DNA of 64,000 nucleotides from Paraspadella gotoi (Eukaryota; Chaetognatha): NCBI GenBank assembly GCA_051294375.1, contig JBJCIZ010000239.1, positions 5,134,255 to 5,198,254 of the forward strand, read 5' to 3'. Shown piece by piece: positions 1 to 10,206 of this stretch (position 1 is its first letter; each line of letters starts with the position of its first letter). The notes under the pieces were generated by a model. It saw only the letters and a program-made list of their open reading frames with translations, ran no database searches and was not told where the DNA came from. The position numbers and the translations under genes were made by a program.

Positions 1-430
1 ACTATTTTAACACCAATTGCTCATGAGTGGATGGGGCGATGGACCAGGAATTTTGTATGTGAGTAGGAAAGTGTGTGAAGAAGTTAGATATAAAGTTTTG
101 ACGGAATTGTGCCAGTGGAAATGAGTTTAAATGGAAAAAATATAAGTCACATTTACTTGAATCTTTATTATTTATGATTACTAATAAATGTTTTAATTAA
201 TTAATTAATTAATTAATGTGAAAAAATGATGCCATTTAAAAAAATTATGCAAGTTGAAAAAATGATGCAAGGTGAAAAAATCTTAAAAGCATAAGGATCG
301 TCGCAATTGCAAAGAGAGAGAGAGAGAGATAAAAACGAAATAAAAACATGATGTTGCGAAATGATAACATGCGCAAATGCGATGCTTAATTTTACGAGTT
401 CAATCCTAATTTAATTTTTTTTTAATAAAA

Positions 431-434
431 ACGC

Positions 435-470
<36 letters not shown>
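431..470. repeat. (GA)n microsatellite
   Basis: An almost pure GA run inside the R1 copy, followed by a short GCA-rich stretch (469-490). The frames on both strands here (poly-leucine/serine on minus) are repeat translations only. Confidence 0.85.
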
Positions 471-599
471 CGGCAGCAGCAGAGGCAGCCAGAAAAAAAT
501 AAAGAAATCAAATGGCAGCAGTAGAAGCAGCAGGAGAAAAGAGAGGAAAAGAAAAAGCCCCTGCAGAGCCAGCTGCAGACTCGTTTTTTTCCGATGAAT

Positions 600-735
600 C
601 AGCACTAAAAATGATAAAAAAAATGATGCAAGTTGAAAAAATGATGCGAATTGTAAAAATGATGCAAATTGAAAAAATTATGCGTATTGTAAAAATGATG
701 CAAATTGAAAAAATGTTGTGAGTTGAAAAAAATTT
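600..735 (+). repeat. 18-bp minisatellite of R1 (CAAGTTGAAAAAATGATG type)
   Basis: About seven tandem, diverged 18-bp units follow the pattern AAAATGATGCAAGTTGAA. A shorter run of the same unit is at 235-285. The inverted R1 copies carry the same unit as CATAATTTGGTCAACTTG (40615-41120 and 45785-45885), which shows it is an internal part of R1 and not an independent array. An 18-bp unit keeps the reading frame, so this stretch translates as a repeat (KMMQVE...) without being a gene. Confidence 0.75.
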
Positions 736-860
736 TTAAAAAATTGTAATTTATCATCTGATTAGCTGATTACTTACTATTTTCGTCTTCTACAACCGCT
801 TAATTATTGTAGGCAGATCCGACATTGTTTGCTCAGACTTGTTTATAACTTTATACATGA

Positions 861-2610
861 AACAAGTTTTGGCTTGGAATTAGAGTTAAGTTTAAGGAAG
901 AGCACACAAAGATTATGGTTTAGTGCTACATGACAGGACAAATTACCACCTGTTATTTGCTAGTTTCAGAACTTCTGACTGTAGTCCGCCACTACAGGTG
1001 GGTTAGATGTCCCGCTCACGAGCATTGATACCAATGGGGTGCGAGCCCAATAGGTAGATACCTCACCCGAGAGCTAATATCATATATATTTTTTATATAT
1101 TTTTATGCCGGTCCCTGGAGGATGATATCAATATTCACTTGCAAAAAACCGTTTTTAAATTCCTACAATGATTTCTGAGATATAGTCATAAACATCAGCC
1201 TTGAACGGCAAAATTTGTCAGAATAAAATTTTCGAGTTTCTTCTTAGATTTCTGACGCGCTAGTACAAACTATTAAAAAAAAAGAGGAAACGTTTCACTG
1301 ATTTCTTCCAACATAATCCATAAATGAGTAAGACATGGGTACACCTGATAGTCATAAGTCTCTAGAGAGCAGACAATTTTTCTTTAGGTTTTATTTTGAA
1401 ATTTAGGTATTGTACCAATAGGATAAATTGAGATACTCCTGCTCTGCCGAAATTTTTATTTAACAAATATTTGTACTGCGTAGTTCAAATCTTTAGTTCT
1501 CTAACGGTAAAAAAAGTTATTTTCTTGAATAACTTTTGAAAGAAAAGAGATAGGAACGTGGGCGAGGTATTAAATTTAAGCCCTAATCATGGGACACCTT
1601 TCTAAAATAGTTTTATTAAATTTTATCCATAAATCTTTACACAGCCTTTATTTAAATCGGAGTTAAAAGTATAACAGTTTTTTGCATTAAAAATGTCATT
1701 GAAGCTATATGAAATTTGTTGTTTTTCTTTCTTAAATTGAAAAAGGAAAGACTAAATTACATTTTGATTAGCATTAAATTTTCTCTACTGCATAAAATTG
1801 CTTGCATTTTTCAGTTAAAGTAAAAAACAAGCAAAAATTTATGTAGTAGCTTGATAAAATGTTTTTTTGAATATAAAAAATGATAAATAAATAAATGTTT
1901 TCAGCTTAATATAAACAGTCTGGACGTCTACCTTCTTGTCTGTGGAGAAAAAATTGTCATTTTTCATTATCTTCAACTGCAAACAAAAAGCTTGACACAC
2001 TGCTTGTTTATCATAATAAAATTTTAAAAAATTACATAGCTGGGGACATATTTGACAAAGCAAGACATCATTGTGTTAAATTGTATTGATAATTTTTTTT
2101 TAAATAGAAAAAAAGATAATTTATTTTTAGCTTTCTTTTTATTTCTTTTTAAATAAAAATTTCAGTGAAGAAAAAAAAAATTAAAATCTACTCATCTTGA
2201 ATGTCATTGTTTACTGATTAAAAGGTAAAATTTTTTAATTCGCCCTTTTGCCCCCAAGCCCCAAGACATGGAAGTGCCCAAAACTTTTAAAAACATTTTT
2301 ACTTGATGTGCATACAAGGCGGAACCCGCATTCTGAATTTTTGTATTTTCCCTTTCAAACATATTAAATAAAAATAATTATTTTCGAGATGTTCGACGGT
2401 GACAATGCCACTGGTAAGGCTTCGTTACCTCACTTCCCGAATGAATTTTTAAACGAGGATTTTTTTCCGTCTATTCGAGACATAACACTAACTATTGATA
2501 TTACTAGTTTTTTGATTCACACAATCTACTTCGCGTAATCAGAGAAACGTTTAGCGTGTCAAAAAAATAGGGTAAAAAATGAGTAAAACGTTCTGACAAA
2601 ATTAAAAATC
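861..2610. other. AT-rich non-coding stretch
   Basis: I see no supportable gene here. Stops are dense in all frames. The one cysteine-containing minus-strand frame (1839-2063) has neither a clear acceptor nor the cysteine spacing of the neighbouring gene. A B-box-like GGTGCGAGCCC lies at 1038-1048 without a convincing tRNA fold. Confidence 0.6.
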
Positions 2611-2818
2611 GATGGAGGAATCTACAATAGGGCTTTGTTGCAAAAGAGAATATTCGCTCTTACTCCACCGGGGCTGCACTGATAAACTCAGGCGGGTGGC
2701 GATAGTTGTGTTGTGTTGTCACAATGGATTGGAATTAAAGGTTAAAGCTAAAATAAAGTTCCAAGGATTAAGAACCGAAATAGGGTGGTTTTGGAAAACA
2801 GGGCCAAAAAATTGTAAT

Positions 2819-5800
2819 TTAAACGTTTAAAAAGAGCTCTTTAATACTTTTAAAGCGCGCCTTACCATTTTGCCTGAATTTGTATCCTACGCAACATCCT
2901 TCCGAGGTTACAGGGTTTCCGTTATGCTCCTTCGCATTAATACAAAAATGGCTGCTTTTACAGTTGAAAATACTCTCTGGTTTTTCTATGCCCGGTGGGT
3001 CCGGAACACAATCCCCATTGAAATACAAACATTCAGCGCATAACGATATGCAATGGTTCTTACTTGGGTCTCCTGTACAGATAAAAATAATATTTAAAAG
3101 GATAATTATTTGCTTTTTAAGAATGAAGAATGCAATTATAATATAGAATTAGAGGTCCGTAGGTCCCTCCCCGAAAATATTGTCGGTAAATCACTTGGAT
3201 CATGTCAGATCATCGAATTATGCAAAAAAATTGGATGTCCCTCCGTCCGACCGTTCGTTTGTCTGTCTGGTCGTCCAACCATCCGTCTGTCTTTCCATCC
3301 CCCTTAGCTTTGAACGCCAATTACTCATGAGCGGATTGATGGATTGAGATTAAATGTTGTGAGTGGGTAGAAAAATGTGTGATTGATATGGATTTGAAGT
3401 GGATAAAAAAAAAGCTGTTTCACTATTAGAAAGCTGCAACAATTTTTGATTAATTAATTTATTAATTAAATATTTAATTAAATCATTAATTAAATAACTA
3501 ATTAAATAATTAAAAGTAATTTAATTAATTTATTAATTAAATAATTAAATAATTAATTAAATAATTAATAAGTTAATAGTTAATTAAAAAATTAAATAAT
3601 AAGTAGATTGTTAAGTGTCATCTCATGCACCGAGTAGTTTGATAAAGAAAAACATCGATTTGGGAAACAGTGCTAATTTTATTTAGACCATGCATTCAAA
3701 CCATTTAGCTGGTTCATTATTCAAGGCCAGAGAAATTGTGGTGAGGTAAAAAAAAAAATATTTACAAATAAGAGAAGGTGAGAGGAAGAGGAGGAGACTC
3801 AGAGAGAGAGAAAGAGAGAAACTTTCAACCAAAAAGGGATTAATCGTCATTTTGGCAAAGGGCTCAACGAAGACAAAGGAGCATACGTGAAAACAGATGC
3901 ATGGAAGCCAATCCTGGACCACCTACATCCCGGACGAAGAACAAGGGTGGGGGGAGGGGGATGAGGGATTAATCCCTTTTTAGTTGAAAGTTTCTCTCTC
4001 TCTCTCTTTGAGTCTCCTCCTCTTCCTCTCACCTTCTCTTATTTGTAGATATTTTTTTTTTTACCTCACCACAATTTTTCTGGCCTTTAATAATGAACCA
4101 GCTAAATGGTTTGAATGCATGGTCTAAATAAAATTAGCACTGTTTCCCAAATCGATGTTTTTCTTTATAAATTGTTTGAGCTGCCTCGGTTTAATAACAT
4201 CAAAATTGTTTATTTTTTGCTGACTTTCTCGTAGATGACGACCGAGAATCCAACGATGTTTTAAAATGTTTAGTGATATTAATGCAATCGACGATATTTC
4301 AAGTTGTTTCAAAACAAACAATGATTTAAAAACGATAAAAACACTTTAAAAGCAACACCTTAAAAGCAACGTGAAAACGTTCGACGTCGATGCTTAACGA
4401 GGCAACTGCCTCTCACTTTTCCTAAATTTCAAACGTTAAAAATAAGCCAGATATTTGCTTCGTAATAATCGTCGTCGTCGCGACATTCCGTCGCGAATCG
4501 GGAAACTTGGGACTCGGATGTCGAAATCTCTGCCGTCGAACGTTGAGCCGTCCTGTCCCTACGGCGACGCCCGCGTTGCGCACCGCGAACGCCAATACAT
4601 AAATAATAACTAATTAGTTTATAGTTAATTAATTAGTTACTCGCAAGTGAGTTAAATTAAATAATTAAATAATAAGTAATTAGTTAATAATTAATTAATT
4701 AGTTACTCGCAAGTGAGCAACACTATAAGTCACTTTTCGGTCGGTCTGTGGGTCTGTTGGTGGGTCGGTATGTCTGTCTGCTAGTCTGTTGAACTTACTG
4801 TTTTTGGGTATAGGTATAGGTTTGTGTATAGGTATAGGTATTAAGGCGGGCCAAAATTGATCACTTTTTATAATTAAGAGTTCTGTAATATAAAATTCAT
4901 TTGTCCATCATATACTTAATCAATATTTAATATCACTATTTTAACTAGTGAAGCACAGTATAACATTAAAGCATTTAAATATTTATCAATGCATAGGCAA
5001 TAAAAAAAATGATTTCTAAAAATTTTTTTAGGAATGGATTCAGATAGCCTATAAAAAGTTGTCAGAGATATATGTTTACACCTTTTAGATAAAGTATAAT
5101 GCGTTTTTCAATATTTCGATGATAAGTGGGTCAAATAATGGAAAAACTCTTTAAAATCATCATCATCATCGTCTTGCCATAATTTTTATAGTTTTTGCTA
5201 ATTTTAAGCAATAAAACAAAAAAAATTGGAAATCTTGTAGTAATATTTTTTATTTATTTTTTTTATCTCTACCCGAATCCGTTTTTAAAAATTCTGATTT
5301 TGAAAAAAACATTTTTCATAATTTATAGTAATACGATAAACTTTAAATGCTTCTATGTTATTAACTATATATAAAATCTTAAATTTTTTTTAAATTTCGT
5401 CATCCCACAGAGATGCTCTAACGTTATTTATATTACAGAACTCTTAGTTTTTACTTTATTCCGCCCTAATAGGTATAGGTTTGGGTATAGGTTTGGGTAT
5501 AGGTTTGGGTATAGGTATAGGTTTGGGTATAGGTCAGGGTTAGTGAATAAGTTTAAGGATTGTTGTTAGAGATTGGGTTATATGTTTCGGAACAAATTTA
5601 GGTCAAATATTAAGGTTAAATTTAAATTAAAAAAACAGAAACCTGGAATTCTCGGATAAGAGAGCCACAAAAAAAGTACCTTGTATGTTATGGCAACAAG
5701 AGCTAAAATATGAGCGCTTTCCTTCGAATTCTTTGGATTTGTAACAAAACAGGTTCGACTTGCAATTAATGACCGACTCCTCTTCGGCACATACAGTCGC

Positions 5801-5836
5801 CATCAGAAATAGAACCAGAAAAGGCAGGTAAAACAT
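2819..5836 (-). CDS. Small secreted cysteine-rich repeat protein, two visible exons
   Basis: Exon 1 (5836 down to 5680) starts at an ATG and encodes a strong signal peptide (hydrophobic core YLPFLVLFLMATVCA) and then a C-x5-C-x15-CC motif. It ends at donor CAAG|GTACTT in phase 1. Exon 2 (from 3072) follows a pyrimidine-rich acceptor ending TCTGTACAG, and the joined codon reads GGA in frame. Exon 2 carries C-x3-C-x2-C-x6-C and then a second C-x5-C-x15-CC, with NCKS aligned in both copies, so the protein repeats an eight-cysteine module. Read through, the frame stops at 2819 (136 residues). An alternative donor ATG|GTAAGG at 2866/2865 would make exon 2 a symmetrical phase 1-1 exon of 207 bp, implying further exons at lower coordinates, which I could not identify. 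The intron (3073-5679) is full of mobile elements. The product is probably extracellular and disulfide-rich. I do not recognise the family. Function (venom, antimicrobial, cuticle or matrix) cannot be told from this. Confidence 0.68.
3150..3615 (+). mobile_element. R1 element, degenerate copy within the intron
   Basis: It shares the R1 order: a segment like AATATTGTCGGTAAATCACTT, then ATCATGTCAGA, AATTATGC, a TCCGTC/TCTGTC-rich stretch (3238-3300), one monomer starting CCAATTACTCATGAGCGG, and a long TTAATTAA-rich tail (3448-3600). No clear TIRs remain. It is on the strand opposite to the host gene. Confidence 0.55.
3642..4169. mobile_element. Foldback element with ~203-bp inverted arms
   Basis: The left arm 3642-3844 and right arm 3967-4169 are reverse complements with only a few mismatches. 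They share ATCGATTTGGGAAACAGTG, CCATTTAGCTGGTTCATTAT, a GGTGAGGTAAAAAAA stretch and a GA/CT run. The 122-bp loop (3845-3966) is not repetitive and ends in a G-rich run. The arms are too alike to be old, so this is either a recent foldback/MITE insertion or a local inverted-duplication artefact. It lies inside the intron of the cysteine-rich gene. No transposase is encoded, but the loop has a 40-codon plus-strand open frame (3845-3964). Confidence 0.75.
4740..4840 (+). repeat. TCTGTC/GGTATA simple repeat, left flank of an R2 insertion
   Basis: A GTCGGTCTGTGGGTC-type run passes into (GGTATA)n with GGTTTG variants. The same GGTATA array resumes in phase at 5470-5545, so the R2 MITE between them inserted into this microsatellite. 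Confidence 0.7.
4841..5469 (+). mobile_element. R2 MITE, complete 629-bp copy with TIRs
   Basis: The left end TTAAGGCGGG... and the right end ...CCGCCCTAA are inverse, and an inner AAGAGTTCTGTAATATAAA is perfectly repeated inverted at both ends (about 4874-4893 and 5428-5446). Internal hallmarks are TTCAGATAGC, ATTTCGATGATAAGTGGGTC and an (ATC)n run. They recur at 20225-20836 and 32105-32713, and inverted at 26411-26875 and 35361-35960. There is no coding capacity, so this is a non-autonomous DNA transposon. The flanking GGTATA array hides the target-site duplication. Confidence 0.75.
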
Positions 5837-5935
5837 TTCCTCTCTTTTCTCCTCTTTCACTGGTCGCAATCGTGATAAAGCTAGATTCTCCTTCCAGTTT
5901 GTGATCTACTTGTGATAAACTTGTGATAAAACCAC
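5837..5935 (-). promoter_or_regulatory. Putative promoter/5' region with three TGATAA (GATA-factor) motifs
   Basis: Immediately upstream of the signal-peptide ATG, TGATAA occurs on the plus strand at 5873-5878, 5913-5918 and 5924-5929. The last two sit in tandem 11-bp repeats (CTTGTGATAAA type), and a related TGATCT lies at 5902. TGATAA/TTATCA is the binding core of GATA zinc-finger factors, which drive gut and blood-cell genes in many animals. I see no convincing TATA box. Regulatory use is inferred from motif density and position only. Confidence 0.4.
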
Positions 5936-6152
5936 GTCGAATCGGACTCCCGGTATCAACTTAAGTCACTTTTTAATTTCGAGAAGGAAAAAAAACTTTG
6001 AAATATAAGATCGGACTTTTTGGGTATGGAGACATTTTAAGTGGCAAAAAGTATAGACAATTTTTTTTTGTTTTGGATTCGTTCGGTTGGAATTTAAGGA
6101 GGAGGATGATAACTGTTTTCTAGCTTGATCCGCCAGTCAATTTAAATTTTTA

Positions 6153-6756
6153 GTCGGATCTGCTTTTAGCAGATGCCGACTCTATAATTCACTTTGTTGG
6201 TAAGTCAGTGCGCCCCCTCAATCTTGTCGGGCATTCACTTATATCATGTCAGAACATTGAATTATGATAAATTATGCAAAAAACACCAATTACTCGTGAT
6301 TGGAAGGATGGATTGGAATGAAATTTTGTGTGTGGGTAGGGATGTGTGTGATTGAGCTGGATATAAAGTGTCGATGGAATCGTCCGAGTGGAAATGAGTT
6401 TAAATGGAAAAAACAAAAAAATATATTTCACTATTTGAACAACAATTACTCATGAGTGGATGGGGCGATTGTCTTGAAATTTTGTATTTGGGTAGAAAAG
6501 TGTGTGATGGAACAGGAAACCAAGTTTCTATGGAATCGTTTGAGTGGAAATGAGTTTAAATGGAAAAAAACAAAGAACCTGTTTTACTAATTGATTATGC
6601 TTCTTTTTCTTTTTATTTTAAATGTAAATACAAGATGTATTAATTAATCAAATAATTAATCAGTCAATTAATCAATCAAAACAAACATTTTGGATCAAAT
6701 TAATTAATTAATTGCCTAATTAATTAATTACCGATAATGATCGTGGGCAGATCCGA
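6153..6756 (+). mobile_element. R1 element, complete 604-bp copy with TIRs
   Basis: Left terminus GTCGGATCTGC (6153-6163), right terminus GCAGATCCGA (6747-6756). A second GCAGATGCCGAC follows the left end to make a small hairpin (6153-6180). Inside are the CTTGTCGGGCATTCACTTAT segment, two monomers (6285-6420 and 6426-6560) and a TTAATTAA tail. This copy defines the limits and order of the family. No open frame is longer than about 60 codons. Confidence 0.7.
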
Positions 6757-6837
6757 TATTGATTGCTGAAACTTGTTGTTTCTTTATTCCAGAATTTTTA
6801 TTTTAACTTTATAATTTAGCTTAAACTTTTTCTTAAA

Positions 6838-7165
6838 CTTAGAACCCTAATCCCTAACTCCCAATCCCTAACCCTTATCCCTAACCTCAATCCCAAACAC
6901 TAACATAACAATAAATCATAACTCTAAACCTTTGTCCTTAATAATTAACCCTAACCCGTAACCTTGAGCCATAGTCCCTAACCCCCAATCCCTTACCTTT
7001 ATTCCTAACCTTAATCCCAAACCATAACCTAACCTTCAACCCTAATCCCTAAACCTAATTATAAATCAGATCCCTAACCTTTATCACGAACTCAATCCCT
7101 AACCTAAACTTAACCAAAATTGAAGGGAAAAAAGGGGCGTTTTTGGAAAATAAGGCCTACCTGAT
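6838..7165 (+). repeat. R4: degenerate CCCTAA (telomere-like) tract
   Basis: Some 270 bp of diverged CCCTAA/AATCCC units, ending in a conserved flank GGGGCGTTTTTGGAAAATAAGGCC. Related tracts with the same flank occur at 9625, 12955, 16435, 19440, 28319, 31340 and inverted at 63000. A shared flank means it moves or duplicates as a unit, unlike a simple telomere fusion scar. Confidence 0.65.
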
Positions 7166-8388
7166 CATCCCCTGAAGCGTTTCTTCCTCTTTTATCTTTC
7201 GTTTTGGCGAATCGAGTTGACGACTGGACAGTGACGAGAAATTAATGGGGTTCGAGTCCGCCGTTTTTCTTAATTTAAGCTTTAATCGATTTTTTATACA
7301 TCAAATTGTAATCTGGGCGAATTTTTTTTTAAATTTATTTCAAAATTTCCATACAAAATACGTAAATTGTAATCTAACGAATCAAAATTTGAAACAATTT
7401 ATCATAATTATTATATAAAAACGAATTGAGAGCAAGAAATAGTTGTAATTTCGGTAAATATCATCCGAGCGATTTGTTAATTTCCAATTTTATACGCAAC
7501 TTTGAAAATGTAGTTATTTAATATACCGTGGCTTAGCAACAACAACAACAATTACAACCCCGCCTCGATAATTATGGGGATCAGCGAAGCGATTAACGGG
7601 AACAACAACAACAACAACTCGATTTCGTGCAAATTAAATGCCTTTCGATAAAATTAATTAATTTTTTTTTTTATCTTTTATGTTTTATGTTTTTCGTTTC
7701 TTCGATGGGAAATAAAAACTTTCATGAGATCGAATAATCGTCGTCGTCGTCGTCGTCGTCGTCGTTAACTTCTCGCCCCATTATTTCCCATTTGTACATT
7801 CGTAAATTTAAATCAAGAAAAAAAAGTCATAATACCAAAATTACAATCAATAAAGTAATTTATCAATATATTCCTTTCTAGAATTCTTACTATTAACAAA
7901 TATGAGTTTTTTAATCATTATCTAAAATATATTAATTACATAGTAGAGTGAATTAAAGTTCTCTGTGAAAGTCTTGGTTGAAAGCTTGCAAGGTAGCTAA
8001 TTTATTGCAGATAAAGGATAAGTTTAATAACGATTGAACCATTTACAAAACAGCTCCTCTTATTTAGATAGTACTAGTGCGGAGTACAATAGTTTTTCTC
8101 GATCTCATACATTTATAAATTAATATAGTCAATAAAAAAAAGGATAGCGAAGCCAGGTACCCTGGACCAGGGCCGGATAGTTTATAAACTTGATCGTTAG
8201 AGAGTCATGAATGAAAGCAATATTATGAGTTGTATATCATATATACGAACGTACTAATCCACTTTTTTTCTCCTCTTTTATTCCATTTTCCCTTTTGTTT
8301 CCGAAAATCTCACCAACCGACTCGAAATTCAGGTAAGTGTTGTTGTTGTTCTTGTTGCTGTAGTTGTTGTTGTTGTTCTATTAAATTT
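7166..8388. other. Non-coding stretch with CAA and CGT runs and an R3 fragment
   Basis: No gene is visible. It contains CAA runs (7538-7560 and 7601-7617), a (CGT)n run (7738-7766) and GTT runs (8339-8378). A fragment around 7960-8050 (GTGAAAGTCTTGGTTGAAAG) matches the R3 MITE at 49905-50115. Confidence 0.55.
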
Positions 8389-8502
8389 TACGTTTGAAAA
8401 AATAAATGAACGAAATAAAAATAGCGCCTTTGTGAAATCTCTGTATAAATTGAATAGTACCTATTAAGTTTGAAGAATGAAAAAAAAAATTGAGAACCAT
8501 AA

Positions 8503-8526
8503 TGACGACGACGGCGACGACGACGA

Positions 8527-8581
<55 letters not shown>

Positions 8582-8582
8582 A
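8503..8582 (+). repeat. (GAC)n trinucleotide array
   Basis: Some 26 nearly pure GAC units. The poly-Thr, poly-Arg and poly-Asp style translations are artefacts of the repeat. The equivalent positions in copies B (15305-15356) and C (27188-27240) are shorter. Confidence 0.9.
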
Positions 8583-8969
8583 TACTTCCGGGTGTTTTTT
8601 CAACAAATAGGCGCCTTTGAAGATGAGAACCGAAAATTAAAACGAATTTCCGAAACTTTTAACTTTTTGGGTTTTTTTTTCTAAATCGGTTTTTAAAAGC
8701 TTTTCACGATTTCAAAGCCAAAATGGTGGTTGTATTTTATCTCTTTCAATGGGATTATTTTAAAAAAAAGGATAAACGGCATAATACATTTGGTAAATAA
8801 CTTACAATTACACTATTGAGCCGACATATTCATTCTCGCCGCTTGTGTTTCAACGTGATTAGAAGAAATAAATGTAAAAATATGTTAATAAATGAAAAAA
8901 ACAATAATTATTGATCAAAAAATAAAAGATAATAGGTTTTAGATGAAAATTAGACAAAGAATTAAACAT

Positions 8970-9017
<48 letters not shown>

Positions 9018-9624
9018 ATCAGAATTTCTCCCGGGTCTCATCTGGACCTCATTAAAAAACCAGAAAAAAATCTTTGCTGAGGTGTTGCAGGGTCTGGGGT
9101 TCGATTTGGGGAAATTGCTGGTGAAGATGTATATGATCTTACGTGAGATTGAATCTTTCAATCTCATTTACATATTGTAGTTTTAAACCTAAATGAGTTT
9201 ATTTTTATCTTTTATTTCAACCTCAGTTCTGTTTTTTTTTTCGGTTTTTTATGAGTCAATTATAGTCTTTAGCAATGAATTAATCAATCCATGATTCTCA
9301 CAAGTAAGATTGAAGTACAATTGAAGTACAATTGAAATGTTCATTTTATAATTAAGCTGTATCTTTTGAACCTCTTGGTACTTGGCGTATTTGCCATCGT
9401 ATAAAATGGCATAGAGATTTGAAGAAAAAAAAAGATTTTGCTGCTGAAAGTTGTTGATGTAGCTGTAGACGAAAATCTCTCGGTGAGTGTTACACGTGCT
9501 GGAGCTGAAGGTGAGTCAGTCTTTTGTTCGAATGAGTCGGCGGGGGGAGGAGGTGGAGGGGAGGAGGAAGAGGAGGAGGAAAGAAGATGTAAAGTGAAGG
9601 AAAAAAATGGGATCTCTTTTCCAA

Positions 9625-9835
9625 ATGTGGCCCATTTCTGTTCGTTTTCCCCGGTTGATCCTTAATTTTAACCCTAATCCTAAACGCAAGTCCCTATCCT
9701 AAATCCCTAGCCTTAATCACTTTCCTAATCCGTAACCTAATCCCCATCCTTAACCTCTAATCAAATCTTCAACTAAAAAAAATTAATCAAAATTTAAATT
9801 TAAGTGAAAATGGGTCGTTCTGGGAATATAAGGCC
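9625..9835 (+). repeat. R4 telomere-like tract, copy A first
   Basis: Starts with CCCATTTCTGTTCGTTTTCC, runs through diverged CCCTAATCC units and ends GGGTCGTTCTGGGAATATAA. It is homologous to 16435-16650 and 28319-28534. Confidence 0.65.
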
Positions 9836-10029
9836 GAAAAAAGATTATGGGGTGAGAAAACAAGGTTGGAGTTGAGTTTGAGTTGAGTAAAAAAAAATGA
9901 AAAAAATAAATAGTTTTAGAGGAAAAAGAGGTAAAAATTGATCGACAGATTGACAGACGGATGGACGGACAAATGTTTGGATGAAATGGGATTGTACTAA
10001 AACCATAGTAGTGGTTTTATTTTAGTGAA

Positions 10030-10159
10030 GAAAAGGTAAAGTGTGACGTCGTCGTCGTCGTCGTCTTTCTTAAAACAAATGACCAAAGAAAGGGGAAGAG
10101 AGAGAGAGAGAGTAAAGAGAGAGAGAGAGATAGAGAGAGAGAGAGAAGAGAGAGAGAGA

Positions 10160-10206
<47 letters not shown>

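Larger units (their letters stand above)
1..860 (+). mobile_element. R1 composite element, 3' part (runs in from the left edge)
   Basis: This is the right-hand part of an interspersed non-coding element, called R1 here. It opens with a monomer of about 130-150 bp (marker ACTCATGAGTGGATGG, ending GAAATGAGTTTAAATGG) that recurs singly or in tandem near 6280, 6430, 23820, 23990, 24300 and 24500, and inverted near 40-42 kb. After it come a TTAA run, an 18-bp minisatellite, GA tracts and the right terminus GCAGATCCGAC (813-823). That terminus is the inverse of the left terminus GTCGGATCTGC seen in the complete copy at 6153. No transposase frame is visible, so this looks like a non-autonomous TIR element. 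The left end lies outside the window. Confidence 0.6.

Noticed and set aside
1005-1080. tRNA-like segment with GGTGCGAGCCC
   Set aside because: One mismatch to a B box, but no acceptable acceptor stem or A box could be drawn.
1839-2063. Cysteine-containing minus-strand frame as a third exon of the secreted gene
   Set aside because: Cysteine spacing (C-x2-C-x3-C) does not match the expected C-x3-C-x2-C-x6-C. The best acceptors nearby (after TTTTTGTTTGCAG or TTTTTTCTCCACAG) give a quick stop or a hydrophobic tail.
2612-2830. 72-codon plus-strand frame
   Set aside because: No family motif, no splice or signal features, and no counterpart elsewhere; length is compatible with chance.
3845-3964. 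40-codon open plus-strand frame in the foldback loop
   Set aside because: No start codon, no known motif and a length expected by chance; noted only because the loop is not low complexity.
8388-8684. Poly-Arg and poly-Thr frames
   Set aside because: Pure (GAC)n translation on both strands.
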